NCBI GenBank assembly: GCA_035222895.1
Contig: JAVYIG010000164.1
Coordinates: forward strand, 558,001-622,000
Reading direction: 5' to 3'
Origin: Strongylocentrotus droebachiensis
Taxonomy: Eukaryota > Echinodermata > Echinoidea > Camarodonta > Strongylocentrotidae
DNA length: 64,000 bases
Shown here: piece after piece, positions 1 through 13,400 of the stretch
How positions within the stretch are numbered: the first letter of the stretch is position 1
How the letters are laid out: each line of letters opens with the position of its first letter
Made by a program: the position numbers and the translations under genes
Notes under the pieces: generated by a model
The model's input: the letters and a program-made list of their open reading frames with translations, nothing else
The model's database searches: none
What the model was told of the DNA's origin: nothing

Positions 1-230
1 AAATGCAATCGCATGACCAATACTCAAATTAAATTTAGCTCTATAAAGTCTTATTTGAGGGAAATCGTTATACCTATTATTAGATTTAGCAGTACTCTAC
101 TTTAGCTCTAAATCTTAATTGAAGGAAATAGTTGTATCTATTATTAGGATTTGCGGTGATCAACTTTAGCTTTAAATCTTCTTTGAGGGAAATAGCTGTA
201 ACTATTGTTAGGTTTTGCGGCTAGCTCTTC
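1..230. repeat. degenerate ~65-bp tandem repeat, about three units
   Basis: Three imperfect units begin near 34, 101 and 165. Each has TTTAGCT followed by a run like GGGAAATAG and a TATTATTAGG-like block. The first unit may begin before the window. No coding potential was seen. The rest, to about 1510, holds a G-rich tract at 284-315, the GA/poly-G tract at 795-930, and otherwise unremarkable AT-rich sequence. Confidence 0.6.
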
Positions 231-794
231 TACACACGTTTCGCGTGTGTCATGTCACGGGGTGCAGGCACACAACAGTAGCATCGGGGAGGGGGGAGGG
301 GGGGGGGGAGGGGGAAAGTAGAAGCCAAGATAGGTCAGTAATTACCTAAAGAGGAAATTAATCATAGGTTATTGATGGAGAACTTCCTTGAACGCCGGTT
401 CAAGTCTACTCTCTCTCGAATGGAAGGGCTATTTTTGTAGCAGCGAGCTTTCCCATGTTTGTATGGAGAGCAAACATGAGTGAGCTCTGGGAGTGAGTAG
501 TATGAAGACTGCAGGGTATTAAGGAAATACAAATTGAGAGATGCAGAAAACGTGTACGAGGAAAAAAAGCTTAGTGGGAAAGGGATTTATAAATGGCATA
601 GGTATAGGGGGTATAATATACAGTGAAACCTGTATATAAAGACCATCCAAGGGAGACAAGAAAGGTGGTCTTTGTAGACATGTTGTCTTTCTATACAGAT
701 GGGTCACTAAAGAAGGTTTGACTCTGATTCTCATTAAAAAAAAAAAGTTGTAACAGATAAAGATGATCATGTCGACACATCGGGGTGGAGTTAG

Positions 795-803
795 AGATGG
801 AGT

Positions 804-840
<37 letters not shown>

Positions 841-930
841 GGGGGGGGTAGGTGGGGGGGGGGGGGGAGAGAGAGAGAGAGGGGAGGAGGTGAGAAAGAG
901 AGAGAGATAGCGAGAGGAAGATAGGTGGAA
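795..930. repeat. (GA)n and poly-G simple repeat
   Basis: Runs of AG dinucleotides alternate with G homopolymers. The long Leu/Ser-rich ORF on the - strand here is only translated microsatellite and is not a gene. Confidence 0.9.
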
Positions 931-1514
931 AGGGGTGGGGTGAAGTAGTTACAAGCGTACATTGAAAACAAAACAAAACAAATAAACAAACAGCACACGA
1001 ATAAACGACCGAAAGAATAGAACAAAACGGCTATGTATTTTGAGGATGTTATCAAGATAACAGATCGAAATAGATAAGAGTTTTTTTATAGTTTGTTCTG
1101 CAAAGACTGAAAGTGATAGAAATACGATAGAAAATTCAAAATTCATACGAACAAAGTATGTACAGATAACATCGAGAGAGGGGGCTATGAGTAAAACAAA
1201 ATGAGCTGTAGTTTATTATCTGCGAGCATTTTGGAGAGACGTAGGCATTAATCATGCTGTTTTACCGGTTGTGTTTGCTGCCATCTGTTGGTGTATTGAT
1301 GTACCGTTTTGCTTGTGACAACGTTGTCTGTTCAAATGTCAAATGTTTACACTCCACCACCACCACAAACCCTCCTTTCCACTTCTTCTATTAGATGGTG
1401 GTTTCGAATAGTATAAAAAAGTATAGTTTTTCATTCAATGACGATATTTTGCTCCAAACAGTGTACTCATTTGAGCAAGAATAGGACATGCACATCAGCA
1501 TACAAGCAACTTAA

Positions 1515-2299
1515 AGGCCAAGCCCACTTAAAAATAACTTACTTTCAATAGAAGCAGAAAAATCAGACAAACCAATCAAAAAAGTTTGAGCAAAATCGGA
1601 TATGTAATAAAAAAAAGTTATGAATTTTTGAAAAAGTCTGTAAAAATATGGAACAATGAAAATCACAAGACAGATGAGAAATTCACTCATGAGTCTGTGT
1701 CGTCATGTCCTCACTATCTACTAATAATGTTTTCTTTATATTGATAATATAAATTTACTACCCCTAATAATTTAATTTCTTCACACCAGCATCCAAGTTA
1801 GATTGAGAGTAATATGTTTTTGTGTGGATGCACTAATATAGAGTAAATTTGTTCTATTAAATCATGAAAAATGTGACCTTTGATAAACTATTCAGATAAA
1901 AATCAATAATTATGAATATACGATATTCAGAAAATAGTATAAATTCTTCAAAGTTCATAAAAGATTTTGTGCAATGTCATGCACGCAATATGATACAAAT
2001 CATACAACTTGGGCAAAGGCATGGGGAAATCAAATTTTTGGGGATAAAAAGAGAAATTAATGGGATTAAACCATGGAGATATATAACGCAATTGATAAAT
2101 AGTGAGGACATGACGTCACAAACTGATAACCAAATTGGCAATTCGTGTAGTGATTTCCATTGTTTATAATTTTACATACTTTTACATAAAATCATAACTT
2201 TTGTATTAGGTATCCGATTTTGCTCAAACTTTTTTTGATTGGTATGTCTGATTTCACTGCTTCTATTGAAAGTAAGTTAATTTTGGAGTGGACTTGTAC
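1515..2299. mobile_element. TTAA-flanked inverted-repeat element (MITE), 785 bp
   Basis: The two ends are inverted copies of each other over roughly 200 bp. Shared blocks include ACTTACTTTCAATAGAAGCA and TTTGAGCAAAATCGGATA. TTAA lies directly outside each end (1511-1514 and 2300-2303), as expected for TTAA-targeting superfamilies such as piggyBac or Kolobok. The 85-residue ORF inside has no recognisable domain, so this is a non-autonomous element. Superfamily assignment is an inference. Confidence 0.75.
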
Positions 2300-2348
2300 T
2301 TAATTAATCAAGTTTATGGGCCGGTGATATTCTATTTTTTTTTTTTTT

Positions 2349-2379
<31 letters not shown>

Positions 2380-2758
2380 CCTGAAAAGAAATAGTAATAC
2401 ACGTGTAGATAATGAATGCAAGGGCCCTCAAGCCCCCAGTCCCCACAAAGCCCCTCCCCCAATACCCTCTCCCCCAAGTACTCTTCAAGGAACTGATCCT
2501 GCTGTAAGAGATATATTAAGTTTGTGAAAAGGTACTTTTTCGTAATTATAATGTATATATCAACAACTGAAAGCATTAGGTAATGTAATGTGTAAATTAC
2601 GCATCTAATTACTCATTTGAATTGACCTGTTGTCCACAATGTTTATCAAGTACGTTTGTAAATGAATTTTCCTCTACGAATTCTTGTTACCTCAAAAATA
2701 TGTGACAACGTGATGTCGATTAAGCAAAACCAATATTTTATTTTGTTTTCTTTTCCAG

Positions 2759-3178
2759 AAATCAAGTTCATCATGTCAGTCCTTTAGCACGTAAAACTGT
2801 TGATTTAGCTGCTCCCATCTTTCAACACGTAGCCAACGGCAACCCTACCTCATATACCATGAAGCGCAGGTCTTTCGCTGAGCCCAACTCCAGTCTGGGG
2901 CTGTTCGCACAACACCACGCGATCAGCAATTCACCAAGCAGTGCGAACGGTGCCACTGGCGGAGCCGTACAGCAATGGATCAGTGTAGCGGACGGAGCCA
3001 ACAAACCACGCCGGAGCCCGGGGAGGACAGCACGGCGTTTCTCGGCGTTCGTCGGTACTAACATTGGGCTAGCGGCTCGGAGAGGTTCCGCGATGCCAGT
3101 TCTCCAGCACGAGCCCGAGTTCGAGGCCTCTACGAAGTCCCAGCAGGTCCTGGGACTAAGAAACGAGGAATGGAACCG
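2759..3178 (+). CDS. PRR5-like: PRR5/Protor-like TORC2 subunit, N-terminal region exon (partial gene)
   Basis: This is the most 5' coding exon found. A pyrimidine-rich acceptor (TTTTCCAG) ends at 2758, and the reading frame is open from 2760, with no stop between the acceptor and the ATG at 2859. The start may therefore be M2859, or translation may come in from an exon further upstream. The encoded 107 residues after M2859 are low-complexity, rich in Ser, Arg, Ala and Gly, as is common for the variable N-terminus of this family. The exon ends with codons E-E-W-N plus two bases at a strong donor (GTAAGT at 3179). Joined in phase to 33273, it gives W-N-R-V-Q-S, which lines up with the W-N-S-I-H-N entry to the HbrB domain of vertebrate PRR5. 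The exon is GC-richer than its surroundings. Confidence 0.75.
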
Positions 3179-4032
3179 GTAAGTCTCAACCAATTCCGTA
3201 ATTTTATACCCTGGCTGTCTGGTGCAGTCGCAAGAGCATCATCATCTATTCCGCTGCATAAATTTACGCGCGCTCTGACCTACATGTACGTTAAATGTCG
3301 CCTGCAATCCTTGGTTAGTAATGCATTGGACTTTTGTATGCTGCAACGGTTGGCCTGCCTAAATCTACCTGTTGCGACTAACGCACCCCTCATAATGTTT
3401 GTGTATGATATGAAGATATATGCGGTTTTACTTTTGTAATTCGCAGAATTTTGATTAAATTAAAAGACTGTTTCGGCGATGTTTATACTCAGTTTAATAA
3501 AGTGGTGCAGTATTAATATATGAACCTACGGCTGGTATGGCATCATGATGGGAATATTGCACCATTTGCCATTTGGAGGCATACGAATCTAGCTGCTAGC
3601 TGTTAACATATCCACAAGAAAAGTAACCTGAACTTTAGGGTTTATAAAATGTAGCATGTGGATTAGATATACAATGATGACGAGGAATATATCACACACC
3701 AGTAGTGCCTATTTATGCCTGCGTTGTGTGCGTTGTAAAGGATGTAATATATTGGCATGTAAGTTATAGCCGGACATCATTTGAAAGATGATCGATTGTC
3801 GAGATAAGTATACATGTATCTGTCAAATTGGGAAGGGAATGCCGAGACCATTTTATTTCTGATGCTTTTACCATGCATCCATGTATAAAATATGTGAGAC
3901 ATAAGTTTGTGTATACATCTCTTACACAAATGGCGCAAAGTCTGGATATTATAATACACAGGTCACGACCTACAACTTAACCCACGTTCCATTTGAGACC
4001 ATTATCAAAATCAGGGTAAAGTGTCATTCTTC

Positions 4033-4037
<5 letters not shown>

Positions 4038-4070
<33 letters not shown>
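4038..4070. repeat. (CT)n microsatellite
   Basis: One of only two CT-rich tracts on the + strand in intron 1. All the other dinucleotide tracts of this class are GA on the + strand. Confidence 0.95.
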
Positions 4071-4072
<2 letters not shown>

Positions 4073-5360
4073 CACACATACACACACCGCCCCGCCCCCT
4101 ATTATCTCTTCCCCACCAGAACTACCTCCTCACCTTCATTATACTGCATTGAATGTATTCTGACTTGCCTTCTAATTTACCTCCCCAGTTTCGCCTTTTC
4201 TCATTCTCCCATTAAAACGTAACGTAAAATACTGCGTCATTATCCATCCCTAATATAGCTTCGATGTTGATGTGGGCACAGCTCAGACCATGAAACAACA
4301 AATCGTCGAGAATAGAATGATTTAATTCTTTATCTGTCAGTTATGAATGGTTGAGCAATTCCCCCATTTATCACAGTACTTGTAATGGGTGTCATTTTGA
4401 GTGGTAAAATGCCTGCACGTAGGGCTACCCCAATGCGTACAAAATAATAGCGAAACACAAGTTTCTGAAAAACAGTGCGGTTTATGTTTCTCAATAAATT
4501 GCCCTCAAACACCCTATAGGTCACGTCACGTGCCCATGAAACAGACATCAACATTAAAAATCGTTGCTTTGCATAACAGGGATGTTTTTGACAAGCCTTT
4601 GGTTCATTTTACAGTCACACATGAATTAAAAAATAAAGAATATATGCCTATACATAGGTAAATAAATTAACGTTATTGATGGGGGATTGAGTCTTCTGAT
4701 TTGTAGGTGTGTCTGTCAATAATCTCATGAGTATAATATATTGTTGTACGGTGAATACATGTACAAGGTTGTGTGTATTTGTATAGCAAGTCTATCATAA
4801 CTGCATTGATTGACGATGACTTTGGATTTTAGGCTCGATAATATATCCATGGTTGAACAGCAAAGGCACGGTTTCATGTATTTATTGTAGGTTTATAATG
4901 TACCAAAACAAGGCAATGATTGTTTATTCTAAATTTGAAATAGGAGCAATAATAGCAAAGGTCATGTGCCTTTTATAATTATAGTAGGTCTATCATAAAA
5001 CCATATGTAAACATATTTTTGTGAGAGTTGAATATAATAGCATTGTGATTCGATCTCTAAATTCACGGTCATGACTGTGTCGCAGTCACTCCATCATAAA
5101 TACATGCAATGAATTGTCCATTATTTGGTTTGGTGTGGAAAAAATAGCAAGGTCCATATTGTAAAGTAAATGCACCGTCATGTGGATTTGATGTTATGTC
5201 TATCATAAAAGGCATACGATGAAATATTTTTTGGGTGAGTGTTGAAATAACAGCGAGGTCCTGTGATTTGATCCGAATCATAACAATAGGTAGCGGTCAA
5301 AGGTCACATAATACGCACCGTGATGATCAAGGTGGTTCACACATGCAGTGGTATGTGAGG

Positions 5361-5366
5361 GAGGGT

Positions 5367-5399
<33 letters not shown>

Positions 5400-5417
5400 G
5401 GGGAGGGGGGGGGGGGT
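5361..5417. repeat. (GA)n plus poly-G
   Basis: AG dinucleotides followed by a 14-G run. Confidence 0.95.
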
Positions 5418-6312
5418 AGATGCGACCGACATTTAGATTCACCGCCCCCAAAGGTCTTTTGTATGGCGATGTAGATATGACGATAATATTATATGCTTGT
5501 TGGTAGCTTGTACCAGGGAGGTGAAAGAACAGGAGGCGAAACTCTTGTAATTTATTCAAACGCATTCTTGAGTTCTAAAGCGTAACAATGGGATGTGTAA
5601 CATTCCACTTGGCTTTGAAGTTCCATGCTCCGAACCGCGCTTCCACTGCGGGGAATTTCGGAAGCCAGGCACCAGTTTTACATTTATTACAAAATATTAA
5701 ATTACCGGCAAAATTACAGTGTAAATTAAAAACTTTATATGGGAATTTTATTGGGAATAGTGCATCAAACAAATTTTCAAATTTAGAACTCCGTCCTGCC
5801 TTTAAATTGTGTGCCAGAGTTGGTAAAAGAAAAATTACATCCTGTCAAAAACTCAATATTTTAGGATGATGCGCTAATTTGTGCATGCTTTAATGTCCCG
5901 TTATTTGATCCATGATTTACAATCTTCAATAACATTAAGTTTGCTAATGCGTGTTTTCGCGTGTTTTTTTTTATTTTTCAAGTTTAAAAAAGAATGAAAT
6001 TACACAAGTTTGTGTTCGCTCGTTCTTCTCTTTACACATTCAACAATGGATGAGAAATCATTGGAAGGGACAGCGAACAGTTGCTATGATACCATTTTCT
6101 GATGTAGGAATTATAAATCCTAAAATTTCATGCGCTCTTTTATCTCACCACCTGGTCAACAGCTGCAGATTAGCGCATAACTTTCCGGCGGCTTGGAGCA
6201 TGGGGTCAAAGGAGAACGGCTTGATTCAAGTCCTTCTCTATCACGTCCCTGCTTGTACGTGTAGGCCTGAATGCATGCGTTAAACAATCATTTTAACTCA
6301 AGTTTGATATGG

Positions 6313-6314
6313 GA

Positions 6315-6354
<40 letters not shown>

Positions 6355-6743
6355 TGGTTAGATATTATATGGAGAGATGCATATATTTTTGCACAAGGAG
6401 ATACACATGTATATGTCTATGCAAGATGTATATGTAAATATAGTTTTAGAGAAAACTCATAATATAAATAATTATCGTGGATAAATAAAAAGCAGACAAA
6501 GACAGATAGATTGTCTAAAAGAAAGATAGAGAGAGAGAGAGAGAGAGGGGGAGGGGGGGGGGGGAGTTGCGACCGATATAAATACATTTAGATTCACCAC
6601 GAAAGAATGTGCTAACACATCTTTTGGTGGATGTAGACATGACGATAGGCCCTATGTACTTGTTGATAGTTATACCACATATTGGCAGTGTGTACGTGTA
6701 GGTCTAATTTCTAAATCAATGTTTTAAAGTATAATTTTAACTC

Positions 6744-6780
<37 letters not shown>
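6313..6780. repeat. cluster of three (GA)n tracts
   Basis: Tracts at about 6313-6351, 6524-6563 (followed by poly-G) and 6747-6780. The sequence around the second echoes that around the 5361 tract (GTTGCGACCGA-, ATTTAGATTCACC- and GACGATA-like blocks), so the tracts sit in related, duplicated segments. Confidence 0.85.
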
Positions 6781-6781
<1 letters not shown>

Positions 6782-6969
6782 TGTTTGTTTAGGGGGGGGG
6801 GTAATAAACTCAATGAAATGGAAGAAAGGGGTCGATGGGGAGAATGAAATGTCGTCGATACGATAGGAAATTTGATGCTCTAAGAATGAAGAGAAAGTTT
6901 TAAAGCACTTATGAAAATACTGAGATCAAAAGAGTGCGATAATGGTCTCGATATGCGATGTTGACATTT

Positions 6970-7325
6970 GAGGAAGAGTGAGGGAGAGAGAGAGAGAGAT
7001 GGAACGGTGGAGAAAACGAAAATGAGGGCATGTAGGGTCATAGACCGGCGAGCGGGGGCAAAGCAGATAAGTCTAGTGGAAGAGTGTTGGAAGAATCGGG
7101 AATACCCCCCCCCCCCTTCCCCTCATCATTACACCTCGTCGAGGGCAGAATTAACACCTGTATAAAACATGCTGATGAAGAAGTAGAATGCGAAATAATG
7201 AAAGTATAACTCAGAGTGGAATTGTGTAACACTGATAAAAGCAGGATGAAAGAGAAAGAAAAAGAGAAATAAGGAGAGAGAGAGAGAGTGTGTGTGTGTG
7301 TATGTGTGAGAGAGAGAGAGAAATG
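6970..7325. repeat. (GA)n and (GT)n interspersed simple repeats
   Basis: GA tract near 6978-7000, a C-rich run near 7106-7118, and a compound GA/GT/GA tract at about 7276-7322. Confidence 0.85.
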
Positions 7326-9881
7326 GAAAAGGGGGTGGGGTACACTTTCTCATGAACGCGAACGTAATTAACTCGATGCTAATAATTTGTCTATTGTAAA
7401 TACGGGAATAGTTAATATAACTTTCAAAAGAGCGCATTTTTACAATGCCTGTACACATGGACATGGTAATTATAATTAAAACATCACTCTGAAGAAAATA
7501 ATCAACCCATAATATCCATTTATGAGCAGGGGCCAATTATAAACCTATATCATTGTATAATATACTAATTATCTATTCGGTACTGAATTGAATAGATGCT
7601 TACAGCGGGGAATGAAATTCGAAGGCCTATTGTAAAAGAATAGTGGCGTATTTATCCTCTGTCAAAATTGGTAAAAGAGAATTTTAATTCATTTGACATT
7701 ATAATGCAATCCGATACAATAATTTCATAAATAGCCCGACCTTTCTGATATTCAACCTTCCCCCAGTCCCTGAGGGCTCGCATCTCATAATACAATCCTG
7801 ATGTAAATCACTGACAGTGGAGTATTCAGACCTTTGTCTCGGGGGTGGGGGGGGGGGGGGCAAAGCATCAGGAGCCTAAGGTGATCTATATAATTCAGCA
7901 AGTCCCTTGAAAGAAAGAAAAGTAGGTAAAAATGTGCTGTGAGGGTTTGTTTCCTTCCAAATTTGGGATATTCTTTTCTTTACCCAACATGATTAACATT
8001 TTGTTCATCATTAACTAATAATTCCATGTCCTAATTGCTCAAGCTGGGTAAAGAAAATGCCCAAAGTTGGTTGGATAAATAATTAACCCGTCGTGCCGGG
8101 TAAATTTATACCCAATCATTTTAGGAAACAACTTTGTTGTAGGGTATTTTGCTTGCGTTTTGGAGGGGGGAAGTGTTGCACCAAAACCAAAATGATTAAT
8201 TTTGGAAAGAAAATGGGAACTAAAACTGGAATTGATGGATAAACGTTTTAAATCCCAAGACCAATGATTACGTAAAATATGCAGGCTGCCTTTCTTTCAT
8301 AGTTGGAAGTCGATCAAGAGGGGCAAATTGTGCCCCTTGCCCCTTCTTCAAATACGCTAAGGATGGTTGGTTGCTCTGAAAGTCGGTGAGTAGGACATTC
8401 AATCTGATTTGTATCAATAAATTATTCGTTCTGTATGAGATGTCAGTAAAATATAAATAATTTGAATCTCAACAAAGGCATGTTAACTTACATGTACATG
8501 TATAACCTCAACGATTGGCCAATATTAAATGCATTGTGGAACTGCCTTTTAACAACTTATGTTATCAATCCGTTGAAGATTTGATGAATATAACAATACA
8601 AGAGTATTCATTTGCATAAGAGTGCATTTTTAGACAACGCTGAGGCTGAAGTCTTTGTTTGCTACAAGTCTCGATGTGCTTCAATATAGGATATTGGGTA
8701 TCACTCAATACTGCTTCTTCACTTCCGCGTTTTTGGCATGTTTGGGGAGATTTTGTTCTTTCGTAATACTGGGAGCGTGCAACGTTTTGTGAAAAGAGGG
8801 GGCGTTTTGTGAGTCATAGGAACACAACAATAGAAGAACAAATAAAGGTCTCTAAAGAATAGAAAAAAAGTACTTGCAACCTTCCAATTGCCATATTTAT
8901 TTGAAATGGTAGATATACAGTTAATAACTGAATTATTTATACCTCTTGTAATTTGTAAAGTTGCTGTTTTTTGTGTTTTTCGTATCTCAAGAATAGAAGG
9001 TGGACTGGTCATTTTTTTCTTCACATAATTATACTTGACAATTTACGTAGTTTTTGTAAAGGTATGAATAATTTAGTTGTTGACTGTATTAAACTGGCGT
9101 TGTTCCTGACGTGCATAGACTTGACAGTATTGGGAATACATAATGATTCGTATCAGGACCCGTGATTATTAATACTTAATGAACACTTTGCATTTGATAA
9201 TTGGTGTTTATGGCAAGAATGTAGAAAGCTTCAGTGTATAGTAAATGGCAATCGTTGGTAAAAAAGGTGACAATATAGTAGGATACAGGAAATATTCAAA
9301 TCAATACTTGAATTGACTGAGTATATTGGTTACCATGTAGGTCTATATTGGTATAACTTTATTAATAATAATGTAATGACTTATTGATTTAGATGTTACT
9401 ACCAGGATCGGCCAAGCATTTTACATTAACTGAATGCCTTTAAAGTTAAAACGTTTCCAATAGACCGTTTTAATTGAAAACCATTGCGTTATTTGTTTGA
9501 GAAGGAACGACATTACATTTTCTAAACTAAATTTGTGAACTCCCTATGCTAATCATCATCTATTATATTCTCGGCCATACCTGGATTGTATTGTTCTTTT
9601 CTATTTGCCTACTTGTTAACCTCTCTGAACTACTAACAGTGTGGTTATTCATTAGGCTCTGACTGACCTAATAAATTGTGTTTGTTTTAGCCTGGTAATG
9701 TATGGCATACAAGATAACGATTTGTATTTCGTTTAGTTGTGTATTGTGGTGTATGAAACGCACACCTTGTATAACGATGGGTGTATTCTACGAACTTACT
9801 GATTTAAAATACATCTATCTGTGCATAGCAAAAAGGTAAGGTTATATACACCCCGATAAACATAATAGACATACATATTAT

Positions 9882-9885
<4 letters not shown>

Positions 9886-9928
<43 letters not shown>
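9886..9928. repeat. (GA)n microsatellite
   Basis: About twenty uninterrupted AG units, just upstream of the transposon starting at 10013. Confidence 0.95.
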
Positions 9929-9931
<3 letters not shown>

Positions 9932-10012
9932 GAACTATCTGTCCATTGCTGAAATAATAGCAGGTTTGTTGACAATCCCGTGGCTCAATGAACAAATAAG
10001 TTGAACTTTGTT

Positions 10013-10450
10013 CAGGGGCGGATCTAGCTTTTTGCTAAGGGGGAGGTTTGACCAAAATAATGACGATGCGGAGCATCGTCCACGAGCCGCGAAGCGGCGA
10101 GCCGATTTTTTGGGGGGTGTTTATTTGAACCCCGTAAGTGATGTTTTCCTGGCATCTATTAACACAATGGAGACCATAAAAAGCAGTGCATGATAACGTC
10201 TTTTTAAATCAAGTAACAGTTTAATACATAGTTATATCCAGAGTTATCATGTGTTTGGTTAAGTTACCAGATGAGTTAAATATCTTCTCACAATATTTGC
10301 ACTTGAAAGGGTTTCTCTCCAGCGTGCGTTCTTTTTTCTTTCTTTTTTTCTTTCTTTTTTTCTTTTTTTTTCCTTTTTTTTTTTTTTTTTTTTTTGGGCC
10401 GCCCAAGGGGGGGGTTGCAACCCCCCCAACCCCCCCTGGATCCGCCACTG
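10013..10450. mobile_element. non-autonomous DNA transposon with captured zinc-finger fragment, copy 1
   Basis: Begins CAGGGGCGGATCTAG and ends TGGATCCGCCACTG, an imperfect terminal inverted repeat. It is flanked by the 5-bp duplication TTGTT (10008-10012 and 10451-10455). Two further copies lie at 22841 (inverted) and 60019. On the - strand it encodes a C2H2 zinc-finger remnant: the inter-finger linker H-A-G-E-K-P-F in one frame and the finger F-K-C-K-Y-C...L-T-K-H in the next, separated by one extra T. CAG termini with 5-bp duplications suggest the hAT5 group, but this is an inference. There is no transposase. Confidence 0.85.
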
Positions 10451-13400
10451 TTGTTATGTTTGTTTTGTGCAGTAGCTCTCCCTAGTTCGGTCCTTATACC
10501 AGTTATGTCGTACATCATAACGTGTAAATAGTTCTAAGTATATACACAATGCATCCTATGGTTCAATTGTCCTATTTTACGTTTAGAATACTCTTTCTTC
10601 CCTTATCTTTCGTCTGTCTGTCTTTGTTTTCCATCCCTCCTATTTCATTTTTATTTCTCATTATGGAATTTACCAAACAAATAGAAAGAAAAGAAAAGAA
10701 AGATAAATCAAAACAAAACACACACATAAGCAAATCTCTCTTTTTGATGGTGTGCAACAAAGTTTGATTTGCGGAAAGAATAAAACAAAAACATTCACGT
10801 ATATGTATGTGCTATTCGAATTAATGGATATGACATGCAGATGACATTGTTTAATTGTGTATAATAATGTATGTGAAGAATTATAAATCAAGCACAGTGT
10901 GTGAATAATTTATACCAATTAAATACGGATTCAATTGCTTTACATTCGAGAATACTGTAAGTTATATCAAATAATCTGGATTCGATCTATTAGAATCAAG
11001 CATATTGTGAATAAATTAGATGAAATTGAATACGGATTCGCTCGTATGAGATTCAAGCACACCTTGTGAATAAGTCAAATCAGATCAATTCGGATTCAAT
11101 CGCTTTACATTCAAGCATACTGTGGATTTGATTGCGTTAGATTTGAGTAGATTATACGAATAAATCATGTCAAACCATGCACCTACTCCATGGTCAAATC
11201 TATAGTACGGGTTACATCGCTTTATGTTTCAGCATCTTGTTGATGATATCAAATACGGATTCACACTCTTTAGATACTATAGCAGAATACTGTCTGTGCA
11301 TAAATCAGATCAAATTTGATTGCTTTAAAGTCGAGCAGACGACTTGGTGATCTTTTGATCGATTGCGGGTATTATCTCTCGACTTATCATCGTAACACAA
11401 TATTGATGAATCCTGGTTTATTTCGACACGTTTCTTCATTATATTCAGATAATACTCCTGGAATATAATAGACCATCCTTCAACATACTGTCGTGCTACT
11501 TCCCGCCGCCAAACCAATCAAATTTCAGGCTGATTATGCCGAAATTAATCTGACATTTTGCTCGGGGAACGCAATACCGTCAGATCTACCGTACAAGACT
11601 AAATTAGATTTTCTAGAAAACTGGCAGGTAGCGAAACAGAGTGTTAGTCTCCCATGTCAGACGTCTTACATTTCATTAAACTGGGCTAGGCTCGTGATTT
11701 AGCTGCCAATAATGCCCCATGAATGTTAAGAAAATTATGTGTGTGTAGAAAATAGGGAAACATGCAATCTATTGACACCGCCTGCATACATGTACGTGAA
11801 CACACATGCAGCTCCCCAATGTCTTTTGCAAATTTCTGTAATTGGTGCTTTTACTGTCTAATGGTCTTACAATTATTCTCATAATAATGTCTTCTTTTTT
11901 TTACTCAGTAGGCGTCTATACGGTTTACCAGCAGATTATGAGACTAAAACATAAGTATTTTATTAAATCGTTAATTTCACTTGTTATGACAACAAATTGC
12001 CATACCTGTTTTTAGGTAGACCTAATTTTAATTGTTAACGGGAATCAAAATTGTACTACGATATTCCCATGATAAGTTTAGTCTCGAACGTCTGTACAAC
12101 GAGACTACAGTGTTCGTGACAACCTCTTTTCGATGAGCATGCATGGTGCCGATAATTGAATCCAATATTCAAAGGTAAAAGCGAACATAGTGAGGTTGAT
12201 TGAAGATACAGAGAGGAGCTTCATCTCATCAAGAAGGCCTGGACGCAGAAAACCACCAGAGTTCATTTTCCCACCGGTTGGTCTACAGCCCGTTCGTCTA
12301 CTACACATTTGGACTTTTGATAATTTAGTCTAACAACCAGTTAGTCTAATTTACATTTCGTATAATGCCCATTTAGTCTATTATCCATGAGGTTTAATAC
12401 TCATTTGATGATGTTTTTTTTTTATTATTGATGATTAAATGATTATTGGACTTTATGAATAATAGACGAACGGGCAGGAGACATACTGGGAATAAGACCG
12501 ACTGGAAATTAGACATGAGCAATATACCGAATGAGTAATATAATTATTAGAGATATGACCAAATGAAAATCCCCCCCCCCCCCCCCCTCTCCACGGCATT
12601 TGTGGGTAACGTTAGAGTTTTTCATCAGCAGAAACAAGTGTGTGCATGAAACACATAAGGAAAATATCGCCCCAAAAGTTATCTCTAAAGTATGACTTTC
12701 CTTTAAGCATTCAATGATAGATGTGCACAATATTCACCTTTAAAATATATATTTATTATGATAAATGTGATGTAAAGGGCCTTCTTTTAAAGGGAAATCT
12801 AACCTTGATAGCAAACTACTCTAGAGAAAAGCAAGAAACAAAAAACAAATCCCACAAAACACAGACAAATACACTGATGAAAGTATGAATGAAAACGTAT
12901 AACAAATGAGAAAGTTAATATCGTTAAAGTTGCGATTTCTATATAGCTAAGGGCTCTTTCACGAAGGGAACGAGAGATGCGATCAGGGCATTAAACTCAT
13001 CCTACTAGCATGACTAGTTCATTGATGCAGGTGGCAGTGTAAAAGCGCAGCTGGTAGGGGGTGTTGGAGAGGGGCGTGGTCAATTGGTGTTAGGCTGTCG
13101 GTACAAGCATGCTCCATGGATATTCGACACCTATCATAATTGTTCATATTCCTCAAACGTTAGCATCTATTTCCCATTACTGTATTGATTTGAAAATATA
13201 GTAATCATAGTATGTTGTAGGCAAAAGAATTAGATTTCACAAATGTAATTAGCAAGTATTCAGGTTGGGTACTCAGAAATCGTCAGGCTGTACATTTCGA
13301 TAACGAATTTGACATTTATGAAAAATACGTTTAGACATCTTGATCAGTTTCTCAAAGTTGCTAATCACTCAGCATTTCGGGGCACGAGTTGGGGGGGGGG

